NCBI GenBank assembly: GCA_002477945.1
Contig: DLLF01000018.1
Location: 1 to 64,000, forward strand
Direction of reading: 5' to 3'
Length of the DNA stretch: 64,000 bases
Source of the DNA: Bacteroidales bacterium UBA7569
GTDB lineage: Bacteria > Bacteroidota > Bacteroidia > Bacteroidales > Paludibacteraceae
The notes under the pieces were generated by a model that made no database searches, was not told the origin of the DNA, and saw only the letters and a list, made by a program, of their open reading frames with translations. This document shows positions 55,993 to 64,000 of this stretch, one piece after another. The translations under genes were made by a program, and so were the position numbers. Numbering within the stretch: position 1 is the stretch's first letter; the number at the start of each line of letters is the position of its first letter.

Positions 55993-56970
55993 ATGAGTAA
56001 CATATTTTCCATTGTGGTGCTTGCACTTATTGCGGTAGCCGTCATTATTTTCTTTTATTATGTACCTTTCATGCTATGGATCAATGCACAAGTGAGCGGC
56101 GTACGTATTTCACTTATCCAATTGTTTCTGATGCGTATCCGGAAGGTTCCCCCAACCAAGATTGTAAACTGCCTCATAGAGGCTCACAAAGCAGGTTTGC
56201 AAGACGTGAAGCGAGACGGGTTGGAGGCCCACTATCTGGCAGGAGGACACATAGAGCGCGTTGTACATGCATTGGTATCCGCAAGCAAAGCCAGTATTGA
56301 TCTGTCGTTCCAAATGGCGACCGCCATTGACCTTGCGGGACGGGATGTATTCGAGGCTGTCCAGATGTCGGTAAACCCCAAAGTGATTGACACTCCTCCC
56401 GTGACGGCCGTAGCAAAAGACGGTATTCAGTTGATCGCCAAAGCGCGTGTAACCGTCCGTGCCAACATACGCCAATTGGTCGGCGGTGCCGGAGAAGACA
56501 CCGTATTGGCACGCGTAGGGGAAGGCATTGTCAGTTCGATAGGTTCCGCAGAGAGTCATAAATTGGTATTGGAAAATCCAGACAGCATCTCCAAACTGGT
56601 GCTAAGCAAGGGTTTGGATGAGGGAACCGCCTTTGAGATACTGAGTATTGACATTGCGGACATTGATGTAGGCAAGAACATAGGTGCCCAACTGCAGATG
56701 GATCAGGCCGAAGCAGACAAGAACATCGCCCAAGCGAAAGCCGAAGAACGCCGTGCCATGGCCATAGCCAACGAGCAGGAGATGAAGGCCAAGGCTCAGG
56801 AGGCCCGTGCAAAGGTGATAGAGGCAGAGGCTCTTGTTCCACAAGCCATGGCAGATGCATTCCGCAGCGGCAACTTAGGCATCATGGACTATTACCGTAT
56901 GCAAAACATACAGGCAGACACAAGTATGCGTGAAGCCATAGGCAAACCAGCAGAAGGAAAGAAGAAGTAA
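55993..56970 (+). CDS. floA: Flotillin-like protein FloA
   Basis: 325 aa. N-terminal membrane helix at about 5-27, then an SPFH domain with a PPTKIVNCLIEAHKAGL and a QMATAIDLAGRDVFEAVQMSVNPKVIDTP region (shown in part), and a long Ala/Glu/Lys coiled coil (about 225-290). It organises membrane microdomains and oligomerises. The preceding gene is its usual NfeD partner. Confidence 0.95.
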   Translation: MSNIFSIVVLALIAVAVIIFFYYVPFMLWINAQVSGVRISLIQLFLMRIRKVPPTKIVNCLIEAHKAGLQDVKRDGLEAHYLAGGHIERVVHALVSASKASIDLSFQMATAIDLAGRDVFEAVQMSVNPKVIDTPPVTAVAKDGIQLIAKARVTVRANIRQLVGGAGEDTVLARVGEGIVSSIGSAESHKLVLENPDSISKLVLSKGLDEGTAFEILSIDIADIDVGKNIGAQLQMDQAEADKNIAQAKAEERRAMAIANEQEMKAKAQEARAKVIEAEALVPQAMADAFRSGNLGIMDYYRMQNIQADTSMREAIGKPAEGKKK

Positions 56971-57749
56971 TGCGCATTGCTCTTCTGCAGTACCCTATTG
57001 TGTGGGAGAACAAAGAAGAAAATCTGCGTCTCACCCACGAACGATTAGCCACATTAGCCGGCAAGGCTGATGTGGCTTTGTTGCCTGAAATGTTCTCCAC
57101 CGGTTTTTGCACGAGCCGCCCAGACTTGGCAGAAACGAATACAGGAAAGACCATCCAATCGTTAAAGCATTGGGCAAAGGAGTATGACATTGCCATAGCA
57201 GGCAGTTACATTGCCGAGGAAGGAGGTAAACTCTACAACAGGGGCTTCTTTGTCCGCCCTAACGGAGAACCGGACTTTGCCGACAAAAGACATTTATACG
57301 CTCACGGTGGGGAAACAGAGTTTTTCAGCCGAGGTAACCACAGGGTCATCTCGGAATACAAGGGTGTCCGTTTTTGTCTGTTGGTATGCTATGACTTACG
57401 TTTTCCCGTATGGAGCAGGAACCGTGAGGGAAATGATTATGACATACTGCTCTATTGTGCGAACTGGCCTGACGCAAGGATACAATACTGGGATGCATTG
57501 CTTCCTGCCCGTGCCACAGAGAACCAATGCGCAGTTTGCGGTGTGAATTGCGTGGGAGAAGACGGGAACGGACTGCAGTATTCCGGACATTCGGTTGCAT
57601 ACGATACATACCTACACGCTTTGACGAATTTTGCCGACGGGGAAGAGGGAACACGGATTGCAGATATTGACGTGGACGCCATACGTCATTTCCGAGAACG
57701 GCTTCCCCTTTGGAAAGACGTGGACAAATTTACGTTATCGGAAGAATAG
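56970..57749 (+). CDS. Nitrilase-superfamily amidohydrolase (omega-amidase/YafV-like)
   Basis: 259 aa with the full catalytic triad: E40 (LLPEMFSTGF), K106 (DKRHLY) and C140 (LVCYDLRFP). The MFSTGF and YDLRFP patterns point to the YafV/omega-amidase branch, which hydrolyses alpha-ketoglutaramate or ketosuccinamate in methionine and glutamine side reactions. The start codon overlaps the floA stop by one base (TAATG at 56968-56972), so translation is probably coupled. Confidence 0.92.
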   Translation: MRIALLQYPIVWENKEENLRLTHERLATLAGKADVALLPEMFSTGFCTSRPDLAETNTGKTIQSLKHWAKEYDIAIAGSYIAEEGGKLYNRGFFVRPNGEPDFADKRHLYAHGGETEFFSRGNHRVISEYKGVRFCLLVCYDLRFPVWSRNREGNDYDILLYCANWPDARIQYWDALLPARATENQCAVCGVNCVGEDGNGLQYSGHSVAYDTYLHALTNFADGEEGTRIADIDVDAIRHFRERLPLWKDVDKFTLSEE

Positions 57750-57812
57750 ACATCTCATATCCCTCCAATAATTGATTCAGGTACATTACAAGATCCGCGA
57801 ACTTCCTTTTAA

Positions 57813-58150
57813 GAGTTTTCCATTAAAACCATTAAAGTGCCATTAAAAACCGTGAACGGGGCGTCCGCGTCCCCGGAGAGGCTCCGTTAATGACTACTTT
57901 ATTCTCCGTTAATTGCCGTATAATTTGCCGTTAATTTGCTCCATTAATACCCGTTAAAGAGTCATTAAAACCGTGAACGGGGCGTCCGCGTCCCCTGTAA
58001 GGCTCCGTTAATGACCACTTTATTCTCCGTTAATTGCCGTATAATTGGTCATTAATTTGTTCCAACAATGCCCTTTGAAGATATATGAAAAACCGCGGAC
58101 GAGATGTCCGCGTCCCCGTAGGGACTCCGCCATTTGCCGTTAATCTTGTA
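57813..58150 (+). repeat. 121-bp tandem repeat array, about 2.5 units
   Basis: CGTGAACGGGGCGTCCGCG recurs at 57851 and 57972, and in diverged form at 58094, spacing 121 and 122 bp. Each unit ends the GC-rich block with TCCCC and continues through GGCTCCGTTAATGAC, ACTTTATTCTCCGTTAATTG and further CCGTTAAT/CCATTAAT words, so short repeats are nested inside the long one. No reading frame is kept. Confidence 0.85.
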
Positions 58151-58321
58151 CCTGATTAAATCCGACAAAACATTACCCACCCCAATTGTTGCATCTATCA
58201 CTGCCAACAAAGTCTTAATTCTATTTTTAACCGCTCATTGATATTTGTTTGAGTGGGCAAATTATTTACGATTTGGCAATTTAGAATATACGATTTTGCT
58301 CCTTCGTCTCTCACTCAGATC
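58151..58321. other. Spacer in the nitrilase-M16 gap
   Basis: AT-rich stretch between the 121-bp array and the 11-bp array. It contains a weak relic of the 9-bp words (GAGTGGGCAAATTATTTACG). No gene seen in the whole gap 57750-58538. Confidence 0.4.
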
Positions 58322-58361
58322 CCGACAAGGGGTGCTTCAGGGGTCGTTGAGGTCGGCTAAA
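58322..58361 (+). repeat. 11-bp-period repeat array (copy 6 of 6)
   Basis: Units around AAGGGGTGCTT, CAGGGGTCGTT, GAGGTCGGCTA. Same order of unit types as the minus-strand copies at 27404 and 36212 in part. Confidence 0.65.
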
Positions 58362-58373
58362 GCAAAAGAAAGA

Positions 58374-58405
58374 CCTCTCCGACATCTCCCAAGGAGAGGC
58401 TTTTT
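58374..58405 (+). terminator. Terminator-like hairpin
   Basis: CCTCTCC (58374-58380) pairs with GGAGAGG (58393-58399), followed by CTTTTT. It looks like a relative of the CCCCTCC hairpin element with a T-tract. Confidence 0.5.
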
Positions 58406-58479
58406 GTTGAGAGCAGAAAGTTATGACCACCATTTAGAAGTTGACTGACTCATACTATGTTGATATTACCTGTATAACA

Positions 58480-58515
58480 AACGGGCAGACACCTCTTAGA
58501 GATTGTCTGCCCGTT
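58480..58515 (-). terminator. Terminator of the M16 peptidase gene
   Basis: 12-bp stem AACGGGCAGACA (58480-58491) with TGTCTGCCCGTT (58504-58515), then TTGTTAT on the minus strand, 23 bp past the stop. Confidence 0.8.
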
Positions 58516-58538
58516 CTGCTGTTTGGCAATGCCTGATC

Positions 58539-61340
58539 TTATTCTGGTAGCATTACGACCTCGAACACATTCTTGGAGTTTACCAAGTTCTTCAACATTT
58601 GTTGCACGGTTTCGGATGTGACAGCACGCACTGCCTTCTCATAGGAAGTGACGTAGTTATCCCCATAGCGATAATACTGCGGCAGGATGACTGAAGACCA
58701 ATAGTTGTTTTTCTCCAGATTTTCTTCATAGTCTTTGAGCATGGATTCTTTCTCCTTGCTGAGGTCGGTTGCCAAAGGTCCGTTATCCAAGATAGTCTGC
58801 ACTTCCTCATGGATAATGTTCATTAACTTCTCCTGCATCTCAGGATCGGTGTCGAACATCATCAACAATATCGCTTCCGGCACGGGATTCCGATGCAAAC
58901 GACCTGCAACACCTACGCCATAGGAACCGCCTTCCCGTTCACGGATAGACTCCAAATAACGCGTGGATAGAATACGTCCAATCATATTGACATTAAGCAT
59001 ATTGTCCATTGTATAGGGGATGCCGTAGGAAGTATATTGAATATAGTTGGAAGCCGTACGCGTTTGCATTGACCGCGAGAAATAGTTCTTCTGATTGCCT
59101 TGTGGTGCCCGTACGTTGTTATCCACAAAATTCTCGCGTGTTTTATTGGTTTTCATTCCTCCCAACCACGTGCATACCAACTTTTGGAAATTTTTGTCGT
59201 CGGGATTGATGCATCCCGTGAAAGTAAAGACGAAGTCAGCAGGATTGGCAAAACGCGCCTTATAGATTGCCAGTGCACGGTCCAAGTCAATTTCCTTGAG
59301 TTTTTCTTTCGTCCATACGATGGTACGAGGTGAATAGTTGCTTGCCATTACATTGATAGAATCGTACCAGATTGACTTTGGGTCCTGTTTTTTGTTTGCC
59401 AACGAGGTTTCCATGAGAGATATAAACGTTTGGAAAGCCTTCTCATCGCGTCGTGGGGCGGTAAAATAGAGATAATTGAGTTGGAGGAGTGTTTCCAAGT
59501 CCTTGACAGTAGAGGAACCGCTGACAGATTCGGAGAGTTCATTTATGGAAGGAGACATATTCACATGTTTCCCTGCCAACGCCTTTGAGAGGTCGCTGTT
59601 AGAGAAATCCGCCAATCCGCAAAATTCCACCACATCGGTTGCCATTGCAGCAGAAGGAAGATCGGCAAGATCCTTTATCAAGGAAGTGCCGCCCCACGAG
59701 AAAGCAGAGAAGAGGATTTCATCCTGCTTGAAATTGGTAGGTTTGATTATAACGCGGATGCCATTGGAGAGAGTCCATTCGGTGGTACCCAGGATCTCGT
59801 TGTGAGCGATCTTCTTGATTTTACCCGCCTTAGGTGCTTTCTCCACCAAAGTAGTACGTATGGTTTCTTCTTCAGGAGCCTCAATTTGGAGAGAGGACAT
59901 ATTCTTCAACCCTGAGCGAATTTCTTCTTCGGTTGGGAGTTTGGCATTAGCGGGAGCCGTGATAGAGACAATTACGTTTTCGTCGGTAACAAGCGGGCGT
60001 GCCATACGATTAATTTCGGTGATATCCAAAGAGGGAAGAATCTGCTTGACAGCATCAAATTCCCACTTGATACCCGGCATGACTTCACCGTCCAAGAAAT
60101 TGCGTTTACATTCCTGCACGTAGCCTATATTGCGTGTGCTGTTTCTCTCGTTATAGAATTTCTCATACATAGAGAGCATTTCCGCCTTAACACGTTCCAG
60201 TTCTGCATTAGTGAAACCATAACGACGGACTTTCTCCAACTGATAGAGAAGGTCGGCATACGCTTGTTTTTCCTGCCCCACCTTGGGTATGTATATAGCA
60301 TACAAAGCATCTTTCGCCTTCACCAATTCTCCATAGTCGGTACCACCGGCTACGAAAGACGCATTCGGGTCGAGCGCCAGATCCGCCATACGGTTGTCAA
60401 TCATGTCGGTAATGAGCGAATGTGCAACACTCAAGACATAATCCATATCCGTCCCTTTGAGAGTTTCGGGCAGAGGGTCTTTCTTGAATATAACCGTGAT
60501 GCGGGTTACCTGGGCTTCTGCGTCGGTTACCACGGAAACAATGGGTTCCACATTGTTATCGACCGAATAGATCGGGCGTTCTCCGCGGTTAGCACGTGCC
60601 GGAACATCCGCCCACAAGGCTTTAATTTTCGCCTCAATGGTGTCCACATTGATATCGCCGACCACAATGACCGCCTGATTATCGGGTCCATACCATTTCT
60701 TGTAGTAATTGCGCAGGGCATCGTAGGCAAAGTTGTTGATTACGGCAGTGTCTCCAATAACATCACGTTTAGCATATTGGCTTCCAGGAAACATCAAGGC
60801 ATTGCTTTGTTTCCACATACGGCGATTGGCATCGGCTCCTGTACGCCATTCCTCACGTATAACACCGCGTTCGGCATCAATCTCTTCGGGCAAGAGAGAG
60901 AGTCCACACGCCCAGTCGTGCATCACGAGCAGGGCAGAATCAACAATTCCCTCGCGGTAGGTTGGCACATCGGAGAGACGATACACGGTTTCGTCCAAAG
61001 AGGTGTAGGCATTGATGTTTCCACCGAAATTAACGCCTACGGATTCAAAGTAGTTGATGATACCTTTTCCGGGGAAGTGTTCCGTTCCGTTGAACGCCAT
61101 GTGTTCAAGGAAGTGCGCCAAACCGTTTTGGTCGTCTTCTTCAAGTATAGCCCCCACAGCCTGGACGATATGGAACTCACAGCGTTGTTTGGGATATTCG
61201 TTATGGCGGATGTAGTAGGTGAGTCCATTATCCAAGTGTCCTACGCGTACCGCTGAGTCAATGGGCAATTTCTGTGGCTGTTGCGCAGAAACCGCCAAGC
61301 ATAGTGTCAGCACCCATGTGCCAAGAAGGATTCGTTTCAT
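58539..61340 (-). CDS. M16 family zinc metallopeptidase (PqqL-like)
   Basis: 933 aa. Signal peptide ends near residue 20 (LAVSAQ). The inverted zinc motif HFLEH is at 76-80 (H76, E79, H80), with the third ligand region in ERGVIREEWR downstream. It has four M16 half-domains: the active N-terminal pair (about 25-450) and an inactive pair (about 525-920). A single-chain periplasmic peptidase for short peptides or unfolded proteins. It is separated from ftsH by 105 bp. Confidence 0.93.
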   Translation of the reverse strand: MKRILLGTWVLTLCLAVSAQQPQKLPIDSAVRVGHLDNGLTYYIRHNEYPKQRCEFHIVQAVGAILEEDDQNGLAHFLEHMAFNGTEHFPGKGIINYFESVGVNFGGNINAYTSLDETVYRLSDVPTYREGIVDSALLVMHDWACGLSLLPEEIDAERGVIREEWRTGADANRRMWKQSNALMFPGSQYAKRDVIGDTAVINNFAYDALRNYYKKWYGPDNQAVIVVGDINVDTIEAKIKALWADVPARANRGERPIYSVDNNVEPIVSVVTDAEAQVTRITVIFKKDPLPETLKGTDMDYVLSVAHSLITDMIDNRMADLALDPNASFVAGGTDYGELVKAKDALYAIYIPKVGQEKQAYADLLYQLEKVRRYGFTNAELERVKAEMLSMYEKFYNERNSTRNIGYVQECKRNFLDGEVMPGIKWEFDAVKQILPSLDITEINRMARPLVTDENVIVSITAPANAKLPTEEEIRSGLKNMSSLQIEAPEEETIRTTLVEKAPKAGKIKKIAHNEILGTTEWTLSNGIRVIIKPTNFKQDEILFSAFSWGGTSLIKDLADLPSAAMATDVVEFCGLADFSNSDLSKALAGKHVNMSPSINELSESVSGSSTVKDLETLLQLNYLYFTAPRRDEKAFQTFISLMETSLANKKQDPKSIWYDSINVMASNYSPRTIVWTKEKLKEIDLDRALAIYKARFANPADFVFTFTGCINPDDKNFQKLVCTWLGGMKTNKTRENFVDNNVRAPQGNQKNYFSRSMQTRTASNYIQYTSYGIPYTMDNMLNVNMIGRILSTRYLESIREREGGSYGVGVAGRLHRNPVPEAILLMMFDTDPEMQEKLMNIIHEEVQTILDNGPLATDLSKEKESMLKDYEENLEKNNYWSSVILPQYYRYGDNYVTSYEKAVRAVTSETVQQMLKNLVNSKNVFEVVMLPE

Positions 61341-61445
61341 ATAGTTATTTCTTTGTTAATCAGTTCTATTTTTCAGGATAAGAGGTACTCAGCGGAACCA
61401 TATTCATGCCAAGAAAAGGCAGTCGCCGCAGCACCACATTATCAT

Positions 61446-63530
61446 TTATTGTTTCCGGGGTTCCTCTGAATCATGTTGTCCGTTTTCAGGAGCAGAATCT
61501 GAAGGGGAGTCAGTTTGCACTTTATTTTCTTCCGATGGCGATACAGGCTGCGACTGTTCTTTCGCCTTTTCTTCTTGCAGCATTGCTTCGTTGTCCTCGA
61601 TTATTTCGTCCTGGCGGGACTTCCATGGACGCGGTCCGAGAATACTTTCCACATCTTCTGCCGTAATTACCTCCTTTTCGATAAGGAGTTCCGCAATCCG
61701 GTGATGCCCTTCGGCGTTTTGAGCAAGGATTTTCTTGGCGCGCGCCATCTGTTGAGAAATTATGGTACTTGCCTCCTTGTCAATGGTTTCAGCCGTTTTT
61801 TCCGAATAAGGTTTGGCAAAAGCGTAGTCGGTTCGTCCTGTGGAGTCATAGAAACTGAGGTTTGCCAACTTATCGCTCATTCCATAATAAGACACCATAG
61901 CATACGCTTGCTTGGTGACACGTTCCAAGTCGTTGAGCGCGCCCGTGCTTGTTTGGGAGAGGAATTCCTCCTCCGCCGCCCGTCCGCCTAATGTGGCGCA
62001 CATTTCGTCCAAAAGATGTTCCCTGTTCGTCAATTGGCGTTCTTCGGGGAGATACCATGCCGCCCCCAAAGAGACACCTCGCGGAACGATGGTAACTTTT
62101 ACCAGAGGATTAGCCCAACGGAGCATCCATGAAATGGTGGCATGTCCTGCTTCGTGGTAGGCGATGGAGCGTTTCTCGTCATCAGTCATAATCTTCGTCT
62201 TCCTTTCCAGTCCTCCAACTATACGATCCACAGCGTCCATAAAGTCTTGTTTTCCGACCGCCTTTTTGTCGTGGCGTGCAGCAATGAGCGCCGCTTCGTT
62301 GCATACATTGGCAATATCCGCCCCCGAGAATCCTGGAGTCTGTTTGGCAAGGAAGTTGACGTCCACCGTATCATCCAAGTGCAACGGGCGCAAATGGACA
62401 CCAAAGATTTCTTTCCGTTCCTGCAAGTCGGGCAGTTCGACATGGATTTGGCGGTCGAAACGTCCTGCACGCAAGAGGGCTGAATCCAAGACATCAGCAC
62501 GGTTGGTGGCTGCAAGGATGATAACCCCCGAATTGGTACCGAAACCATCCATCTCGGTAAGCAACTGGTTGAGCGTAGATTCCCTTTCGTCGTTGCCGCC
62601 ACTCATCACATTCTTTCCTCTTGCTCTTCCGACCGCATCAATCTCATCAATAAAGATGATGGAGGGTGCCGCCTCTTTGGCTTGTCGGAAGAGGTCACGG
62701 ACACGCGAAGCCCCTACACCGACAAACATCTCCACAAAGTCGGAACCGGACATGGAGAAGAACGGCACATTGGCTTCACCTGCCACGGCTTTCGCCAACA
62801 GAGTTTTACCGGTTCCCGGAGGTCCTACCAACAGGGCTCCCTTGGGTATTTTACCACCAAGATCGGTGTATTTCTTAGGATTCTTCAGGAAGGAGACAAT
62901 CTCTTCCACCTCCTGTTTGGCACCCGCCAAACCAGCCACATCTTTGAATGTGACCTTATCTTTCTTATCTTTATCAAAGACCTGTGCTTTGGCTTTTCCC
63001 ACATTGAATATGCCTGCGCCCCCTCCTACGGGTCCACGGCTCATCATCATGAAAAAGAATACCAATAATACAAAGGGCAGGAGGTTGATCAGTATCAACC
63101 ACCAATTGTTTTCTTTCTCAAATGTAAGATCAACCGCCTTTTTGCCTGCTTCCTGACGCTGCGAATTAACCTGCGTCATATACTGATTGAACTCATCAAC
63201 TGAGGGTATAGACACCACAATACGTTGCTGCTTCGCCTCTGCCGCTTTCTCCGGATCGGACGAAAAGACGACTCCCACTGCATCGGGAGCGACTTGAGCC
63301 TTGACCTTCCCATCGTCATACACGACCATAGACTCTATACAGCCCTGCTCAATATAAGACTGCAGTTTGGTATAGGAAACATCCTTGGAGACGGAAGAGC
63401 CGTCCGAAAAGAGGAGACTTCCGAAAAGGAAGACAATGATAGCAATATAGAGCCACGACAGACCGGGACCTTTCCGTTTTCCTTTCTGTTGCGGTGTATT
63501 GGGACGTTGTTGATTATTCCGATTATTCAT
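61446..63530 (-). CDS. ftsH: ATP-dependent zinc metalloprotease FtsH
   Basis: 694 aa. Two membrane helices at about 25-42 and 144-163, with a periplasmic loop between them. AAA domain: Walker A GPPGTGKT at 236-243, Walker B IIFIDEIDAV at 291-300, second region of homology around ATNRADVLDSALLRAGRFDR. M41 zinc site HEAGH at 459-463. The C-terminal tail is acidic and rich in Glu, Ser and Gln. Quality-control protease of the inner membrane. It lies 25 bp after rsfS on the same strand. Confidence 0.97.
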   Translation of the reverse strand: MNNRNNQQRPNTPQQKGKRKGPGLSWLYIAIIVFLFGSLLFSDGSSVSKDVSYTKLQSYIEQGCIESMVVYDDGKVKAQVAPDAVGVVFSSDPEKAAEAKQQRIVVSIPSVDEFNQYMTQVNSQRQEAGKKAVDLTFEKENNWWLILINLLPFVLLVFFFMMMSRGPVGGGAGIFNVGKAKAQVFDKDKKDKVTFKDVAGLAGAKQEVEEIVSFLKNPKKYTDLGGKIPKGALLVGPPGTGKTLLAKAVAGEANVPFFSMSGSDFVEMFVGVGASRVRDLFRQAKEAAPSIIFIDEIDAVGRARGKNVMSGGNDERESTLNQLLTEMDGFGTNSGVIILAATNRADVLDSALLRAGRFDRQIHVELPDLQERKEIFGVHLRPLHLDDTVDVNFLAKQTPGFSGADIANVCNEAALIAARHDKKAVGKQDFMDAVDRIVGGLERKTKIMTDDEKRSIAYHEAGHATISWMLRWANPLVKVTIVPRGVSLGAAWYLPEERQLTNREHLLDEMCATLGGRAAEEEFLSQTSTGALNDLERVTKQAYAMVSYYGMSDKLANLSFYDSTGRTDYAFAKPYSEKTAETIDKEASTIISQQMARAKKILAQNAEGHHRIAELLIEKEVITAEDVESILGPRPWKSRQDEIIEDNEAMLQEEKAKEQSQPVSPSEENKVQTDSPSDSAPENGQHDSEEPRKQ

Positions 63531-63555
63531 AGTTTACTCGCAGAAATATGATTAC

Positions 63556-63927
63556 TTAGTCTTCATCGGGCAAGAGGGTGATGCAGGCATCTCCCCAAAG
63601 ATGTTCGATGTCGTAGAATTCCCGTACTTGCGGTTGGAAAATATGCACGATAATGTCTCCATAGTCCATTGCGATCCATTCTGCATTTTCTTCTCCGGCG
63701 GTTGCCAAAACCTTTTCTCCGACTGTTTTCCGCACAAAATCTTCAATTTCATCAGCAATTGCCGCCACCTGCGTATTGGTATTTCCCTGTGCTATGACAA
63801 ACATGGAACAAGGAGCGGACTCCAAAGAGCGCATATCCAAAACGGCAATCCGTTTACCCTTTTTGTCCCTAATTGCTTCTACAACAGCATCTCTGAGTTG
63901 CTCTAATGCCGGTTCATTTTTTTTCAT
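63556..63927 (-). CDS. rsfS: Ribosomal silencing factor RsfS
   Basis: 123 aa of the Iojap/RsfS family, which binds L14 and blocks subunit joining during starvation. Core motifs FVIAQGNTNTQVAAIADEIED and EWIAMDYGDIIVHIFQPQVREFYDIEHLWGDA (shown in part by residues 44-64 and 79-110). Normal length. It heads the rsfS-ftsH pair common in Bacteroidales. Confidence 0.95.
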   Translation of the reverse strand: MKKNEPALEQLRDAVVEAIRDKKGKRIAVLDMRSLESAPCSMFVIAQGNTNTQVAAIADEIEDFVRKTVGEKVLATAGEENAEWIAMDYGDIIVHIFQPQVREFYDIEHLWGDACITLLPDED

Positions 63928-64000
63928 TCAGTATAGTATGTTAGAATAGTTATCTTTTCTTTTTTGGGTCAGCCCCACTGCATCTGCTCAAACAATCTTG

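Noticed and set aside
57813..58150. CRISPR-like array
   Set aside because: The 121-bp units repeat as a whole; there are no short identical repeats with unique spacers and no cas genes.
63950..64000. Possible C-terminal end of a gene on the minus strand upstream of rsfS
   Set aside because: Seventeen codons ending in a basic tail are open to the window edge, but nothing in them is recognisable.

Overview
The window comes from a member of the Bacteroidota, most likely order Bacteroidales. Three things support this. Promoters follow the Bacteroidetes pattern: a -7 box TAnnTTTG with a TTG about 19-20 bp upstream, found before many genes on both strands. Gene families and pairings are typical of the group: an HU-CCDC81/SPOR protein, a fused NfnAB-like oxidoreductase, GT3 glycogen synthase with alpha-glucan phosphorylase, NfeD-FloA, and type B L31. 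At least three very large secreted proteins end in type A sorting domains of the type IX secretion system (T9SS). No T9SS machinery gene lies in the window, so T9SS export is inferred from the cargo. I cannot name a genus.

Layout. 1-1.2 kb: probable 3' tip of tmRNA, its terminator, and an M23/LysM peptidase. 1.3-5.1 kb (minus): panD-tgt-lptG-U32 operon. 5.2-6.36 kb: gene-free DNA with several kinds of short-period repeat. 6.4-8.9 kb: accessory-looking segment with an unknown Ala/Gly-rich lipoprotein and an AAA/DUF4143 ATPase flanked by copies of a 16-bp word. 9.1-16.6 kb (plus): housekeeping genes, including an HU-SPOR protein, an unusual in-frame fusion of a HAD phosphatase to a lipoprotein, an OPRTase (pyrE) with an altered PRPP loop, SRPBCC, psd, deoC and nfnAB. 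16.8-19.2 kb (minus): pnuC and rpsF-rpsR-rplI-rpmE. 19.4-27.1 kb: pRiA4b-ORF3-like protein, miaA, PKD lipoprotein, glycogen synthase, then a divergent LMW-PTP and glucan phosphorylase. 27.9-32.8 kb: T9SS cargo followed after 7 bp by an OmpA-type outer-membrane protein. 33-36 kb: rnr, a barrel protein and a small RHH-like protein. 36.5-50 kb (minus): a 3394-residue FN3/jelly-roll T9SS giant and a 1081-residue T9SS cargo. 50.4-55.5 kb: tRNA-Leu, tRNA-Gly, a CotH-like protein, tRNA-Pro and topA. 55.6-57.7 kb: nfeD-floA-nitrilase. 57.8-58.5 kb: a 121-bp tandem repeat array. 58.5-63.9 kb (minus): M16 protease, ftsH, rsfS.

Themes. One is surface biology: three T9SS cargos, an OmpA-type protein beside one of them, and a CotH-like exported protein. 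Two cargos share a C-terminal module in front of the sorting domain, so they form a family. The second is non-coding structure. Nearly every long intergenic gap carries one or both of two periodic repeat families (11-bp GAGGGGTCGTT-like and 9-bp ATnGGRCRR-like), often with a CCCCTCC/GGAGGGG hairpin. These repeats and the ATPase flanked by repeated words are the least explained parts of the window.
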